NCBI RefSeq assembly: GCF_040183065.1
Contig: NC_091120.1
Span: forward strand, 23,244,708-23,308,707
Length of the DNA stretch: 64,000 bases
Direction: 5' to 3'
Origin: Periplaneta americana
Lineage: Eukaryota > Arthropoda > Insecta > Blattodea > Blattidae
This document shows positions 11,873 to 24,404 of this stretch, piece after piece. The notes beneath the pieces are model-generated. The model was not told the DNA's origin. It saw nothing but the letters and a program-made list of their open reading frames with translations, and made no database searches. Every line of letters starts with the position of its first letter. Within the stretch, counting starts at the first letter, position 1. Position numbers and translations under genes: made by a program.

Positions 11873-11884
11873 TTTCTATACAAT

Positions 11885-12177
11885 AGACAATAATTATAAC
11901 ATAAGCACAGCGATCAGCTGTTCTGATGAAGTTCAATCAGCTGTCGGGAAAGTTGGAATGCCACTCCGAACAATTTGCACTTCGATATCCACGGTTATGA
12001 TACGCTAGGCACAGCCAGATGATACATATAATTGTGGACTAAATGTAATTGATATTGTGTAATAAATGAGGAAAAAACTTTTATAGACATGCAACTATTG
12101 TATTTAAAATGATGTGTGAAAATATTCAACATAACCACACTACGACCGGAAAAAAACAACTGAATATCACATAGCGA
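11885..12177. other. MTIF3 upstream region
   Basis: Presumed 5-prime untranslated region and promoter side of MTIF3. No TATA or initiator element could be assigned with confidence. Confidence 0.4.
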
Positions 12178-12290
12178 GGGATGCTCGTTACTATGGTAAC
12201 AGCGGCTACGAGTGACGCTGCGTTATCACGTGGTGAGCGTTCAATCGTTTTCTTGGCGCGACGCGTTGCAGTCAGTGTCAGCTATCAATA
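12178..12290. promoter_or_regulatory. GC/CpG-rich patch, possible promoter
   Basis: Against an AT-rich background this stretch holds many CpGs, including GCGCGACGCG, and an E-box CACGTG near 12227. It lies 300-400 bases upstream of the MTIF3 start, on the side expected for its promoter or for a divergent transcript. No transcript start can be seen. Confidence 0.35.
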
Positions 12291-15214
12291 TGTTTCGTGT
12301 TTCATCCTTTGTTGACTTATTGGTTTGATTATATTGTAATTAAATATAATAACAACAGCATTAAGTTATTGTAATTGTATTTAATCCGGAGAATGAATCG
12401 CAACATCAAATCTTTTTTTGTCCTCTACGAGATTTGTGTGGAATCTCTTTTATATTTTCAGTCTTGCGATTCATTATGAGCACTTCGTTGTTTTTAATAC
12501 GAGATTTTCTATTACATATTCATTCCATGGTAATAAATTTTCGTGAATCTCGCTGAATATTTCTGCCTCTTAAAAACACCGCCATTTCTCTGCCACTTCT
12601 TCAATGATTGTTTCTTTGAAGTCTCAGTAATTAATTGAACTCTTCTCCTGTCTGCTTGATTGTAGGTAAAAATACCTATGGGGGGGGGGGGATAGGTTGC
12701 CTTCATTTATTTAATGTCTAATATTTAGTACTTTTTTTTTTTTTTTTAGATTTACATTCAATTAAAACATTGCTACTGTCATAATTTGAAATGATTTAGT
12801 TATTCAACGTGAACTCTGAAAGTTGCTGTGGCGAAAGACAACAGTGGTCTTTACGTCTTACAAACCTATTCTGTACCATCTGAATTACTTCAGATATTTT
12901 ATTCTGAGTCTCATTATAAATATTATTGTAATACATTTAACTGGTGTCATTTTAAATTTTAACAACCTGTTCTCACTGCTAATTACAACAAATTTAAGAA
13001 TTTTAATATAAAAATATTAAACAAACTGCTACTGGTACAAATAAAGGAAAAGGTACATGTTATTACAGAATTGCTGGTGTGAATAATCTGTATTCCCCTT
13101 CTTGTTGACATGAGTGTCATGTATGGTGTCCAAGAAGTAGCCAATGATAGCATATTTTGTATGTGATTGATTCTTATTATTTAACAGTCTGCTGTTCATT
13201 TTATCATTTACACTTTGAAATGATTGCTGTTGGAAACAAATTTAATGTTTTTATAATCTGATTTCGTAACTATATGTACAAGCTGTTCATACTTCTCCCT
13301 ATTATCTCTCTATAACTGCTGTGATCCTATACACCTTCCTATGGCAATCAGCTTTCACTAATGTTATCCCCTGATTCTGTAATGGCCAGGTTCTTTGAAA
13401 GCTTCAGGAAGACTTTTGAACTACCACAGACACTTACTGCTGACATAATAACTTCAGTTTTGAAACGCTCTTGCCAAATTCTGAGTCATCATATTCACTC
13501 TGTTTAATTTTTTTTTCTTCACTTTATAATTCATATATGTTTATTTTAATTTTCTTCTACAAAATTTATATAAACATTTAATATTGTAAAATTCATGTAG
13601 GAGAGTATACTGAGTCCTTCTGGGCTGCCTCCAATGGGAGGCAGTTATTATCTTATCTATCATAAGAGCAAGGTCTTCGATGAAACTTATGTTCCCCAAT
13701 TTTTTCTCTAATCCTCTATGATTATTATTTGAAATATGAGCATAATACAGCTGGATAAGCTGTCCACACTGCCATTGTAGTTCTGGCACTAATGCCACCC
13801 ACTGAGCTCCAAACAAGTCCAATTTTCAGGATTTCTCTTTCTGAACCTTGGGCATTATTGTTTAATTTCATTTGCTCTTGCAGGAGGTATGATAAGAGCA
13901 ATATATTTTGTCAATGAATGACTCGAAGTGGTTCACGTAACCGACTTCATAGCATAATGCAATGCACACTTGGACGGGAAACAACAATGTAAAATAATAA
14001 AATATAAAAAATTAGGAGAATTTGTAGTTAAATTCTTTGGTTGGCGGAAAAAGGCACACAACTAAAAAAAAAAATAATTTTTCAGGAGATAATTTTTTTT
14101 TAATTTACTCTTAACTGAATATAAGTATAATAATGAAATTCATGTATGTTGTTCAATGTAAGACCCTTTTCAGTTTCACATACAATAAATTTTATTATTT
14201 AAAAATTAGAAAAAATCCTTGACTTACATGATTAGGTATTTAACAACCACTTCTATGAACTGTGACAAATTTAACAAGCAGTCTGGGTGGACTGGCTAAA
14301 TGACACACTGCATTTAGCACAAGGAAATAAGTGTGTAGTATACAGAAAGTATACTGTGAGACAGCAAAAATTATTTCTACATATTCAAGGAAATACATGC
14401 TTTCTGTAACTCTTTTATGGCTGCCTGATACTTGTCCATTTGTCTGTCCTCCATTTTTTCATGTCAAGTCTATTACCTGGATTGTTAGGTAAATATTGTT
14501 TCGGTTAAAGTGCACAATCTGAGATATTACATATTTATGCAAATTTTTTTTTTTTTTGCTCTGGAAATAAGACATGGAAAAAACAGAATATAAAGACGAG
14601 TATTTTCCCTGGACCAAAACATGTTATTACACAAAAAAAAAATCAGCGAATGACAAGTGCATTGCCTTGGATTCTGCATTTTTACCATTGTTTAAATTCA
14701 ATATTTGTAGGAAAGGCTATAGTACATATGGAATTACATTATTTTTTCTCGAAAACAATTTGGCATTTAACTTACAGAAATAATTCAAATGCAGATTACT
14801 GAAATTTGACAAAGATATTCTTAATTCTATCCCCTTCCACAAGAAATAGTTCAGACTTTATGGATCCTAAAATGTTTGAAACTTAATATTTCCAACATTT
14901 CGGATCTGCATACAAGTTTCATTGTCAGGAGAAAATAGGAAGGGTCTGTTGGGAACATTATGCTTGGCTACTCCAAAAAAATTGGGTCCACGCATAAATT
15001 TCCTAAAAAGTTAACACAGTAAATAACTTGCAAGTTAATTGGTGACAAAACAAATGTATGTTTTGGCTTCATCAAACATTTCTTACACTATGAACCTAAA
15101 TTTTAAAATTCCTGAGAACTACATTAAATAATTAAGGGCTGTTACATAAAATGGCAAGGACAAAATATATAATTTAAGTAATCTCTACTAACCCTACGAA
15201 TTTACACAAGTAGA

Positions 15215-15269
<55 letters not shown>

Positions 15270-16039
15270 TCACGAAAAATTTTTACAAAATATTTTTAGG
15301 GCCTATTAGAAATTAGAAGATTGCGAAACTAAGTTATGTAAGTAGGACAAGGAGACAGGTTTATTGTTCGATGAACTTGTAATATTCACACTTTTACATT
15401 AAATTCCATGCGTGTGCAAGTGTATTACAAAGACAAACTTCTTTTGTGTTGTGTTTAGTAGTGAATGAAGTGTTTTTTCGTGGCATCATGCAAGACATTA
15501 TATGGATCATCAGTTTGGAGTCCAGTTCATCATAAGCAAAGGGAATTTCACATTGAAAGGTCAGTGCTATCAGTTTGTAATTGTTGGATTTTGTGTCCAT
15601 ATTAGCTCTTTTTAACAGCGTTTCATAAGTTATTATATTTTTATTTTCAGAGTAACTTACAATCAACATTCGATATTGGTCATCTGTATATGTAGGCCTA
15701 TATTGCTTTACAACGCAGAATAGTTATGGTACTTGGTTATTTTTTTATTTTCTCGTACAGGATGGCTGTTTAACATTAGACGTTTCTTTTTCAGAATAGG
15801 ATAACTTAATAAATAGGTATATTCCTTTGGCAATTCCTATGAGAGACTCATAAAAATAGGAGAATAGGTATATGCGTGCTACCTAAAATTAGACATAATC
15901 TTTAAAAAAATTATATCAGTACCTGTAACTCTTCATAAATCAGAGAGAAAACTTGCAGGTTTCTAGTCAGAATTAGCCTTCTGGGTATTCCACCATGTCG
16001 TGGATTGACATTTGCAACATTTCTAAATTATACACAGGT
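12291..16039. other. Long intergenic tract with no recognised gene
   Basis: Holds a G run at 12678-12690, a T run near 12733, a T run at 14540, and the (AAT)n array at 15215-15269. Frames such as 13541-13822 (minus, 93 codons) and 15394-15669 (minus, 91 codons) match nothing I know and lack coding-like composition. Confidence 0.5.
15215..15269. repeat. (AAT)n microsatellite
   Basis: About 18 AAT units, uninterrupted. Confidence 0.95.
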
Positions 16040-16250
16040 TTTCAGTTGTCTGGATTAGCCTGGCATCCCTCTTGTCTTACTTATTAGCCCTGATGATGGA
16101 CCTGTATGTAGTTCTGAAACATTGAAAATGTCAAGTTCCAGGATAGGTTGAATATCTAAAAGCGCAATTCTGTTCACAATCACCGTGAAAGTATAAAAAC
16201 TCATGTTGTAGATTTTTCTTAGAGAACTGATAGGCTTCTTAGAGAATTGA
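16040..16250 (+). mobile_element. Penelope-like element terminal fragment with hammerhead-like core
   Basis: Contains CTGATGA at 16090-16096, a short hairpin (GGAC paired with GTTC) and GAAAC at 16116-16120. This is the arrangement seen in the termini of the two Penelope-like elements at 24109-25420 and 31517-32877. Edges of the fragment are unclear. Confidence 0.45.
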
Positions 16251-16648
16251 AACATAATTGGTTGAGTGGTCTGGTCATTACTCATTATTGACGAATTGGA
16301 AATTTTGTTTTACATTTGTATCAAAAAGAGAGAACTGAATTGCAGAATATATGTCCTATTTTGTATATTCAATAAAAATTTGAATATTATAATGGGTTTA
16401 TGCAGTGCTTTCTTTCTGGCAATATGCAAACAATTGTTCTTTGTTTGCCACATATCGTCAAGTGAGATATATACTGCCTGATAATAGAGCTAAAATCAGG
16501 GTAGGCTAGTAATACTGTTTTATTTCAGGACATTCAACTTGTAGAAGTTATTCAGCACCGAAATTGAATTTGGGCGAGAAATGGTCGACAGATTTTGCCT
16601 GGATGTCTGTACATTATCAGCGACTTGAGTTCTTTTATATGCAGTAAA

Positions 16649-16978
16649 GTCCACCGCTGTGGAGTAATGGCTAGCACATCTGGCCATGAAATGAGTGGCC
16701 CCGGGTTCAAATCCTGGTTGGGGGTTTTCCCTCAACCAATTGAAGCAGAATTGCTAGGTAACTTTCGACATTGGACCTCGGACTCATTTCGCCGTCATTA
16801 ATTCACATATCATTTAATCATCCATACAATAGCCCAGGAAGTTCACGGAGCAGCATGCTGTACTTGTACAAGAGCGCGGCCATTCGGCTACCCAATCATA
16901 CAAAGAATAGGAGTTGTAAGCACATTAAGCCTCAGGCTGCAAGCCTTCGAGTCCTTCCTCCGTACAAGAAAAAAAAAG
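16649..16978 (+). mobile_element. tRNA-derived SINE, long-tailed variant
   Basis: Begins GTCCACCGCTGTGGAGTAAT with a B box GGTTCAAATCC and ends in an A-rich tail. Flanked by a 9-bp duplication TGCAGTAAA at 16640-16648 and 16979-16987. The 3-prime half (about 16840-16960) differs from the other SINE copies here, so it is a different subfamily. Confidence 0.85.
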
Positions 16979-16987
16979 TGCAGTAAA

Positions 16988-17777
16988 TCTATGACACGGG
17001 ATCCACAGGTTTACTTCCTTCCTGGATGTGAAGGATTTTATTGCATTTTAAAGTTCTTCACCTATGAACATACATTCCAATAACAATCACAAGATCAGCA
17101 GGGATGACAATTTAATTGAAGAAGGAAGAACTGATGAAAGATAGGAAATCGTGGTAAGTTGTGTAATGAATTGGAAAACAGTCAATTTAATATCTTTATT
17201 GTAATTGGTTTATAATCTTCCTATATGTTTCTGTTGCAGGTCTTTTTGATCATTGAAGGATATGACAGTTAAATTTGGCGATTTTAAAATACGAAGTTGT
17301 AGTTCCAGATATAAAGATTCTTTTTTATAAACGGTGGACAGAAAAATACATTACATTTTGGTGAGTTGGCTTTCAATATTTCAATATAAGTATTGGAATG
17401 GACTAAAATATTATTTTCTTCATTCACCAACTGAAAGGCGAAATTTGATAATATTAGTATGTAGAACTTTGTCTGATTTTATTTTCAGTTTTAACATTGG
17501 TAAGAAAAGGGCGATAAATTTCGTCTGGAGCCCTCTCATTCAGGGGTATGATCCTTTATGTACCGGAAATCTATGCTGTTGGACTCCTGGCTTTAATTTC
17601 TTCCTGAAAGAAACTACACGAAAGATTTTCAACGTCTTGGACGGGTTTATTAGGTACTTGAAGTTTTCAAGTTTTTTAAAATCCGTTCTGTGTACTGATT
17701 GATTTTGGCCTTGATCACATATAACGATATATTTATGTGATAGGGATTTTTGGTTGTGCCATCCGTGATCTATATTA
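16988..17777. other. Intergenic, nothing recognised
   Basis: A 122-codon frame at 17334-17702 has no recognisable domain and an unremarkable composition; not called as a gene. Confidence 0.45.
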
Positions 17778-18852
17778 GGGAGCGGATGTTGATGAAAAGT
17801 CATATTATTTTTCATATTAAGACGATGCCTATTAATATAGAAATCCTTTCTATGTTAATATCAACGTAAAAAAGAATTTCTTATATTGGATTTTTTGGTG
17901 TTTTTGAACTAATAGGACATTTTAATATTTTTTTCGGCATTTTTTGGTCATTTTTAATACTTTGAAGAACTTTTAGATCATTTGAAATGCATTTTACTTT
18001 CTTATGTACGGATAGGTCTGTTAAATCATTTTCTAACCAAATAGGTCAGTAGTAATTACCTACTGAATAAGTGAATAACAGTGAAGTTTGAGCTTTATAG
18101 TTTGGAACAAACTCTAAAGTCCATCCCTCATTCCACTGAAGGCTTCACTTCACACAACAAAAGTAATATAAAATGCTTGACAGCAGTTTAGTTAGGACTT
18201 TGACCGCTATTGTTCTTTTGTTGGTACGAGGGTGTCTTTAGAATTTATGTTTGGAAGGGGGGAAACTTTCACAATGTCCTGGACAGGACGTTGTTTCCTC
18301 AACATGGTTCGGAAAGGATGTCTACTGTAGTAGACAGTATTTTTAACGCAAAGATTTCAAGACTGCACACTGCGCCCACAATTTGTTTTGTCATTCACAC
18401 TCCCTCATGTGGAAGATCTGATAACAAACGTGAAGGACGGAAGGAGGAGGAGACGGAGAATGAAGGCACTGACATGGACTACCCCTGATTGAAACAGATT
18501 GTAAACCCTCATTAAAATCTATAGTTTGCCCTTAAAACCTTCATTTTGTTGCCTGTTCTTTTCCTTTATCTTAACCAAATTCCAAGAAGTTGCCTCCTCA
18601 GTCATTGAAACAAGGTCACTAATTCGTAAGAAGTTGTGGTGCGAGTACGGTGATTAATATTTGTCATTTTCTTTTGATTTTATGCCATTTTTCCATTAGT
18701 TTAAGGACATTTTAATGATCATTTCAAGTAGATTTTTAGGTCATCAACATCCGCCCCCCCCATATATAATAATAATAATAATAATAGTAATAGTTTAAGG
18801 ACATTTTAATGATGATTTCAAGTAGATTGTTAGGTCATCAACATCCGCCCCC
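17778..18852. mobile_element. Candidate TIR element with a duplicated right end
   Basis: Left end GGGAGCGGATGTTGATGA matches the inverted right end (TCATCAACATCCGCCCCC), which occurs twice, at about 18700-18755 and 18793-18852, separated by a short AAT-rich spacer. The interior repeats a GGTCATTT/GGACATTTT motif. No coding region is seen. The target duplication is unclear. Confidence 0.55.
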
Positions 18853-19050
18853 TATATATAAATATCAATTAGCGACTTCTGCATTGTTTCTTAGCGAGTT
18901 TTTAAGGTACAAGTTGGCAGCACTGTTACCACCATTTGTTTATTTCCAACCAAAGTAGCCAAATGCACGTGTGTGATTAAATACACTTTGACAGTGACTG
19001 GAATAGATTTTTCTTTAATTTCATAGTTTCTTTTGATTACACTCTAAGTT

Positions 19051-22000
19051 ATGTCCGACGAAGAAACGTCTGAATTGGAGTCGTCAGAGTTGGGGACGAA
19101 GGATTAGTACGTAGCTATATGGATTATGGAAGTATTCATTTATGAAGACCGTTTCTTAACCAAAAAATTGTTGAAGTTATGTATTTATGTATAAAATTTG
19201 TTGAAAACAAACTTATTTAGTATTATATAATTGTATAATTGGGTAATCATCTTGTAACTTAAAGTAGGTAAAGGTAGTCTTAAACTTTAAAATGTATTTT
19301 GGAAATTCTGTTTAACTTATTTCGTAGGTAATTATTTACTTTAGCGATACCGTGCATATCCTCTATTCTCCACTTTTTTCTGTGTGACTTCCATCCAGCT
19401 ATATGTTTTAGATTACTCCTTACTTTCCGGAAGTTGGGTTGGATTAGGTTAGGTTGATTTAGGTTAGTTACTTATATTATTTACTTATGTTTTAAAACGA
19501 CACCAGGGCTGTCATAAACACAATGTGAATTTTGCAACACTTTCACACTGCCTCAAGTTTCTGGTTCACCGCTGTGGAGTAATGGTTAGCATGCCTGACT
19601 GAAACAAGTGGACCCGGGTTCAAATCCTGGTTGGAACAAGTTACCTGGTTGAGATTTTTTTCCAGAGTTTTCCCTCAACCCATTAAGAGCAAATGCTAGG
19701 TAACTTTTGGGTGCTGGACCCTGGACTCATTTCGCTGGCATTATCACCATTTCATTCAGATGCTAGATAACCTTAGCAGCTGATAAAACATGGTAAAATA
19801 ACCAATTAAAAAAAGGCTCAAGTTTCTCCTTACTTAAAATCCCTTATTTCTAACCTTTTCTGTTTGTTTCTCTTGTAGCATATTGAGCACGTCAACAACT
19901 ATGGTACCGATACTATATCAGTAAAGTAAATAATTATTGCCATTTATTTATTATTTATTGCTGTCTTGGCAAGCAGGACTGCTGCAATAGACATAAGATA
20001 AATTAAAATAAAATCATACAATACATACTAAAGATAACACAATAGCCTACAGTAAAAAATATTCAGAATTTAAAACATTAAGGAATGAGTTACCATTACA
20101 AATTTTAGTAGAGAAAATTACAACAAAGTTACGGTAGTACACAAAAACCAACTGAACCAAACTCCATTACCATGGTATTCTCGAGGCTAGCCTGTGACTT
20201 AATGAATCTTATATTTTCCTCAGTTATCTTTCCTTGTGAGATTTTATGAAATTTTATTGTTTTAGTTGGAATGAGACATATTCAGTAGAAAAGAAAAACT
20301 ACAAGGAATATGGAGATGTAGGGGAAGTTTGGTTTGGAGAAGATAGTGCCTTGAGAGTTGTAAGGTGAGATTTGTGAAAGCAAATTCATTGCTTGCTGGA
20401 CTTAATAAAAAAGAAATAAAGTAATAAAATGTATAAATTTAAGAGCGAACTTTTAAATGCAGCTAATTTGTCTTAGTGTCAATTTAAGTGTCAATTAATC
20501 AATTATATCGCTGCTGATATGTTTTCAACATATTAAGTTAGTAGTTTAATACTGTAATTTTTACTCCATTTGTTTATTAGGTGTACTGATACTTAATTTT
20601 TTTAAGATAATTTTGAACACGTTTAAAGATTATTGCAATATTTTAATTTGGTTTCAATGTTTTATCAACAGTAATCTCACTAGAGGTTTTGATTTATCTA
20701 GAGAAAATCAGAACTCGAGTGGGATTTCATTGACTATTACATGATTAGAAAAAAGTATATAAAGATTAGAAGAAGTAAAGTACTCTAATACAATAAAATA
20801 TTAATTGACTTACTGAAATTCTATTTCACTAATGTTAGCTTCACCAAAACATTTGAATGGAGCCGCCATTTTCAGGTCATTGTCTATGCTGTAAATAAAT
20901 GATGATCACAAAGCATGTTTTATAGTATCGTAAAGAATTTGCAGTTTGAAATGTTGGCAAACAAAGAAACAAATGGTTGGGAGGTGATAAAAACAGAAGA
21001 AAGTATATAAAGATTAGAAGAAATAAAGTAGGTCTACTCTAACACAATAAAATAGATATTAATGGACTTACTAAAATTCTATTTCACTAATGTTACCTTC
21101 ACCAAAATGTTTGAATGGAGCTGCAATTTTCAGTCGACTATCTATGTAGGAAAGAAATGACGATCGCAAAGCATGTTTTATAGTACCCTAAAGAATTTGC
21201 AGTTTGAAATGTTGGCAAAGAAAGAAACAAATGCTAGGGTAGTGATAAAAACAAACAAATGCTAGGCAAGTGATAAAATTAAACAAATGCTAGGGTAGTG
21301 ATAAAATTGTGCGATAAGCAGCCATGATTGGTTGAAAGATGTTCTTTCGTATCGTTTTATTGGTCAAAAGTAGTATGACGTAGTAAAAGTGTAATAGCAC
21401 AGTCTAATATACACAGTCACGAAGCTCAATATGTAGGGAATATGCATCTATAGATAGTTATTAATCACTAGGATTGCTACTATCACCTCATCACAGACAA
21501 TGCGAAATAGTAGCGGCACAGTCTGTTGTTTCTAGTACCCTCAACAACTCAAGCTTCGTGACTGTATATACTAGACTGTGATAATAGTCAGTTAAAAACA
21601 AAAAAAAAATTTAGGTAAGTTGTCCCAAGATTCTTTTCTTATAGAGCTACAATCTCTAGCCACTCACACAAGTAGTTTCAACTAATTAGGTTAGTATACT
21701 CTGGAAAGAGCATCATGAAAGAATGCCCTCAGTTTTAATCCACATTTGTAAGAAAAGTATGTAAGATTGGTAATTTATGTAGTAGATAGGAAAGTCTCTT
21801 ACAACCAACAATCATTTGGTGGCAGAATGCATGCCTGTCAGTTTTCCTTCTTTCTCTCTTTTTTTCTCATTCTGTCTCACTCCATCTCTTTTCCTTTTTG
21901 TGTGTGCTTGTGAGTATGTGCGTGTTTGCACTCATGTTTCCTGTTCCAAATGATTTAAAAGCTACAAGAAGTTTTTACTATATAGGATGATTCTTTTCAC

Positions 22001-23764
22001 TTGCGGTGACACTTTTCTTCTAGGTGGTTGTGTTCCAGTGATTTGGTGAAAAGTGACGACAGTATCATAGACTTAGGTTGTGGAAATGGAATGCTGTTAA
22101 TTGAATTGGTAAATATTACATAAATTAAATATTTGAACTTTGACTTTATAAACTGAAGTGTAATTATTTTTTACAAAGTATCCTCTTTTCAGGCTCGCGA
22201 AGGTTTTAGTAATCTTACTGGCGTTGACTATTCTCAAGATGCCATTGATTTGGCCTCATCAATAGCCAAGGCACAAAATCTTACTATTGAATATGAAGAA
22301 TGTGATATACTAAATACAGAGAGTTCCTCTGTATTGTCTAGACAATATGCAATTGCTCTAGATAAAGGAACTTACGATGCTATAAGTTTGCATCCTGAAG
22401 ATACCAAAATTAAAAGAGAAACATATATATCAAATGTATGGAAACTATTACGATCTAGGGGTCTCCTGGTCATAACTTCCTGTAACTGGACCGAAAAAGA
22501 ATTAGTTTCACATTTTGATAATAGTAAGTATTTTTCTCAGTGCTTTTATACTTACTTACAAATAGTTTTTAAGGAACCTGCAGGTTCATTGCCACCCTCA
22601 CATAAGCCGCCATCGATTCCTATCCTGTGCAAGATTAATCCAGTCTCTACCATCATATCCCACTTCTCTCAAATCCATTTTAATATGCTCCCATCTACGT
22701 CTCGACTTCCCCAAAAGTCTTTTTCCCTCCGGCCTTCCAACTAAAGGTAAGTGTTCACTACATCGTATCGCACGCATCGGACGAATCGCACAGATCGGAA
22801 AAAGACTATCTTTGCTGTAATTGTTATGTAACCGCGTTCACTACATCGTATCGGATGCATCGCCTCACGGCAAATCCGTCGACGTTTCTCAGATGGACAA
22901 CTTTTCCAATGCGTGCGATCATGGCCTTCTTTAATAAATCAATTTTAATTGGTCAACTGTTACTATTATGTTGTGCCATGTTCAGTGTCGCGCCAAAATG
23001 GCAGACGGAAAACTTATTTCGCGTGTAGAAAATTGCGAAGAATTATATAATTTGAGACGTTCCCATTACAGTAATCAAGTCGTTTCTTGCAAATATATTA
23101 TGTAACCAATATTGCTTTCGTTTCTTCCTCTTCAATTAAGACGCATGAAGCAATTACAAATTCTTATTCGCTAACAGACGTAATTAATAGACCTAACCTC
23201 AACTCCTCTGTTTTCAGTAATGTCAATATCGTACGACGTCATGTTTTAAACAGCTGATAGGGGAATCCGATGAGGCGATGAGGTGAAGCCGTTACAGTGA
23301 ACGCACTGTACTTAAAATATCCGTTGCGTGCGATTTGTACGAGAAGTGCGATACGATGTAGTGAACGCTTACCTTAACACTCTATATGCATTTCTGGATT
23401 CACCCATACGTGCTACATGCCCTGCCCATCTCAAACATCTGGATTTAATATTCCTAATTATGTCAGGTGAGGAATACAAACATGCAGTTCTACGCTGTGC
23501 AACTTTCTCCATTCTCCTGTAACTCCGGTGAAATCAAAAGAACATTGTTCAAATATATTGGGAAGCCAGGGAATAATGGATTAGATCCATTGAAAATAAC
23601 TATAACAACAACCATAGCTTCATATTGAAATGCAGAAATATAAGTTTGTGTTAAATTCTGTGTTTTCAGATTTTTCTCTTCTTAGTGTAATTCCAACCCC
23701 AACATTCCAGTTTGGTGGAAAAACAGGAAATCTGATATCTTCACTAGTAATGCAGAAAAAATAA
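19051..23764 (+). CDS. EEF1AKMT2: eEF1A lysine methyltransferase 2, five exons
   Basis: A SAM-dependent methyltransferase that, in characterised relatives (human METTL10, yeast Efm4), methylates a lysine of elongation factor eEF1A in the cytosol. Exons: 19051-19106, 20266-20364, 22024-22108, 22193-22523, 23670-23764; product 221 aa. Phases close at each junction: exon 1 ends GAT TA and exon 2 completes the Tyr of LGTKDYW. Donors are GTACGT, GTGAGA, GTAAAT and GTAAGT; acceptors are all AG. Residues 33-43 read EYGDVGEVWFG, a family hallmark. Motif I is DLGCGNG at 68-74, then DKGTYDAI at 137-144 and TSCNW at 175-179. The length suits a minimal family member. Introns carry a SINE, a tandem duplication, a small MITE and a LINE fragment with its own insertion, none touching exons. 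A poly(A) signal AATAAA lies near 23824. Confidence 0.93.
19563..19816 (+). mobile_element. tRNA-derived SINE in EEF1AKMT2 intron 1
   Basis: Full-length head (CACCGCTGTGGAGTAATGG), B box GGTTCAAATCC and GGTAAAATAACC tail. An 11-bp duplication CTCAAGTTTCT flanks it at 19552-19562 and 19817-19827. Confidence 0.9.
19928..20170 (-). repeat. Possible LINE 3-prime end remnant
   Basis: On the minus strand the end reads GTCTATTGCAGCAGTCCTGC then runs into TTATT-rich tail sequence, like the 3-prime ends of CR1/Jockey-type LINEs. No coding part is preserved, so the call is weak. Confidence 0.3.
20751..21251 (+). repeat. Two-copy tandem duplication of about 248 bp in intron 2
   Basis: Bases 20751-20995 and 21000-21251 align end to end at roughly 85% by eye (landmarks AGTATATAAAGATTAGAAGA and AAAGCATGTTTTATAGTA). 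The second copy runs into a smaller repeat of ACAAATGCTAGGGTAGTGAT, three times to about 21307. Confidence 0.85.
21398..21580. mobile_element. 183-bp MITE in EEF1AKMT2 intron 2
   Basis: Inverted ends CACAGTCTAATATACACAGT (left) and its near complement (right) extend about 30 bp, through CACGAAGCT. Flanks GTAATAG and ATAATAG could be a 7-bp duplication with one change. Noncoding. Confidence 0.7.
22551..23524 (-). mobile_element. RTE-like LINE 3-prime fragment in intron 4, interrupted
   Basis: On the minus strand it encodes the same C-terminal region as the LINE at 33447-34270 (GHVARMG-like, then GRPEGKRPLG and the V-G-Y-D-G segment) and ends in a TAAG tail. It is split at 22745-23374 by a TIR element, and the two sides rejoin with TAA counted once. 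Confidence 0.85.
22745..23374. mobile_element. PIF/Harbinger-type MITE, 630 bp
   Basis: Terminal inverted repeats of 30 bp with one mismatch start AGGTAAGTGTTCACTACATC. Target duplication TAA at 22742-22744 and 23375-23377 is confirmed because the host LINE sequence is known from 33447-34270. Subterminal copies of GTTCACTACATCGTATCG occur inside. No transposase. Confidence 0.9.
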
Positions 23765-23927
23765 TGTTTAAGAAGGTAGGTTACATCATTTTAGTAGGAA
23801 ATCATTATAAATTCATGTGGTGTAAATAAATATTTATTATTAAAGTGTACTGCAGGAACTAAGTGATCACATAACCTTAATTTGCAGTTGCTCAGTTCAC
23901 CTTAGCTCAGTCACATCACCTCGCTCA

Positions 23928-23949
23928 CCTAACCTAACCTAACCTAACT
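23928..23949. repeat. Short (CCTAA)n run
   Basis: Four CCTAA units, the complement of the insect TTAGG telomere repeat. Short interstitial runs like this are common in insects. Similar GGTTAGG runs are at 19452-19475 and in the 36.7-37.4 kb array. Confidence 0.8.
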
Positions 23950-24404
23950 AACATAGCTTCTGCTCAGTCTGTCTGATCTTATCTCAGTTCAACTCAGCTC
24001 ACTTTATACACTGCATTGCAATACACGAACATATTGTTGATGTAATATTATTTATTCAATATAAATTAAGTATACATCTTGATTACACAACTTTTAACGC
24101 TTTCTCACTTCGGAATATGTATGATAAGAACTTTCTTGTGTTAAATTTTAACGTACCTTGTTAACGTGTTTCGACCTATTTTCGGTTATCTTCGGAACTG
24201 GTCGTTGTTGGTCTTGGCGCCTCTTGTTTCCTGTGTGGGTGCGTTCGTAGTGTAGAGTCAAAGAGTGTATTTGTTTTGAAATTGAGTTGTGTGTCGAGAA
24301 TATCACACACATTCAAAGTATACAGAAAACCCACAACAACAACAACACACATACACAACACATCCAACCACCCCACACAACACAAACAAGCTGCATTCTG
24401 AACA

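Noticed and set aside
17334-17702. 122-codon frame on the plus strand
   Set aside because: No domain, no splice context and no coding-like bias; long frames arise by chance in this much sequence.
18210-18488. 92-codon frame with an acidic C-terminus
   Set aside because: Lies within the candidate TIR element at 17778-18852 and matches no transposase.
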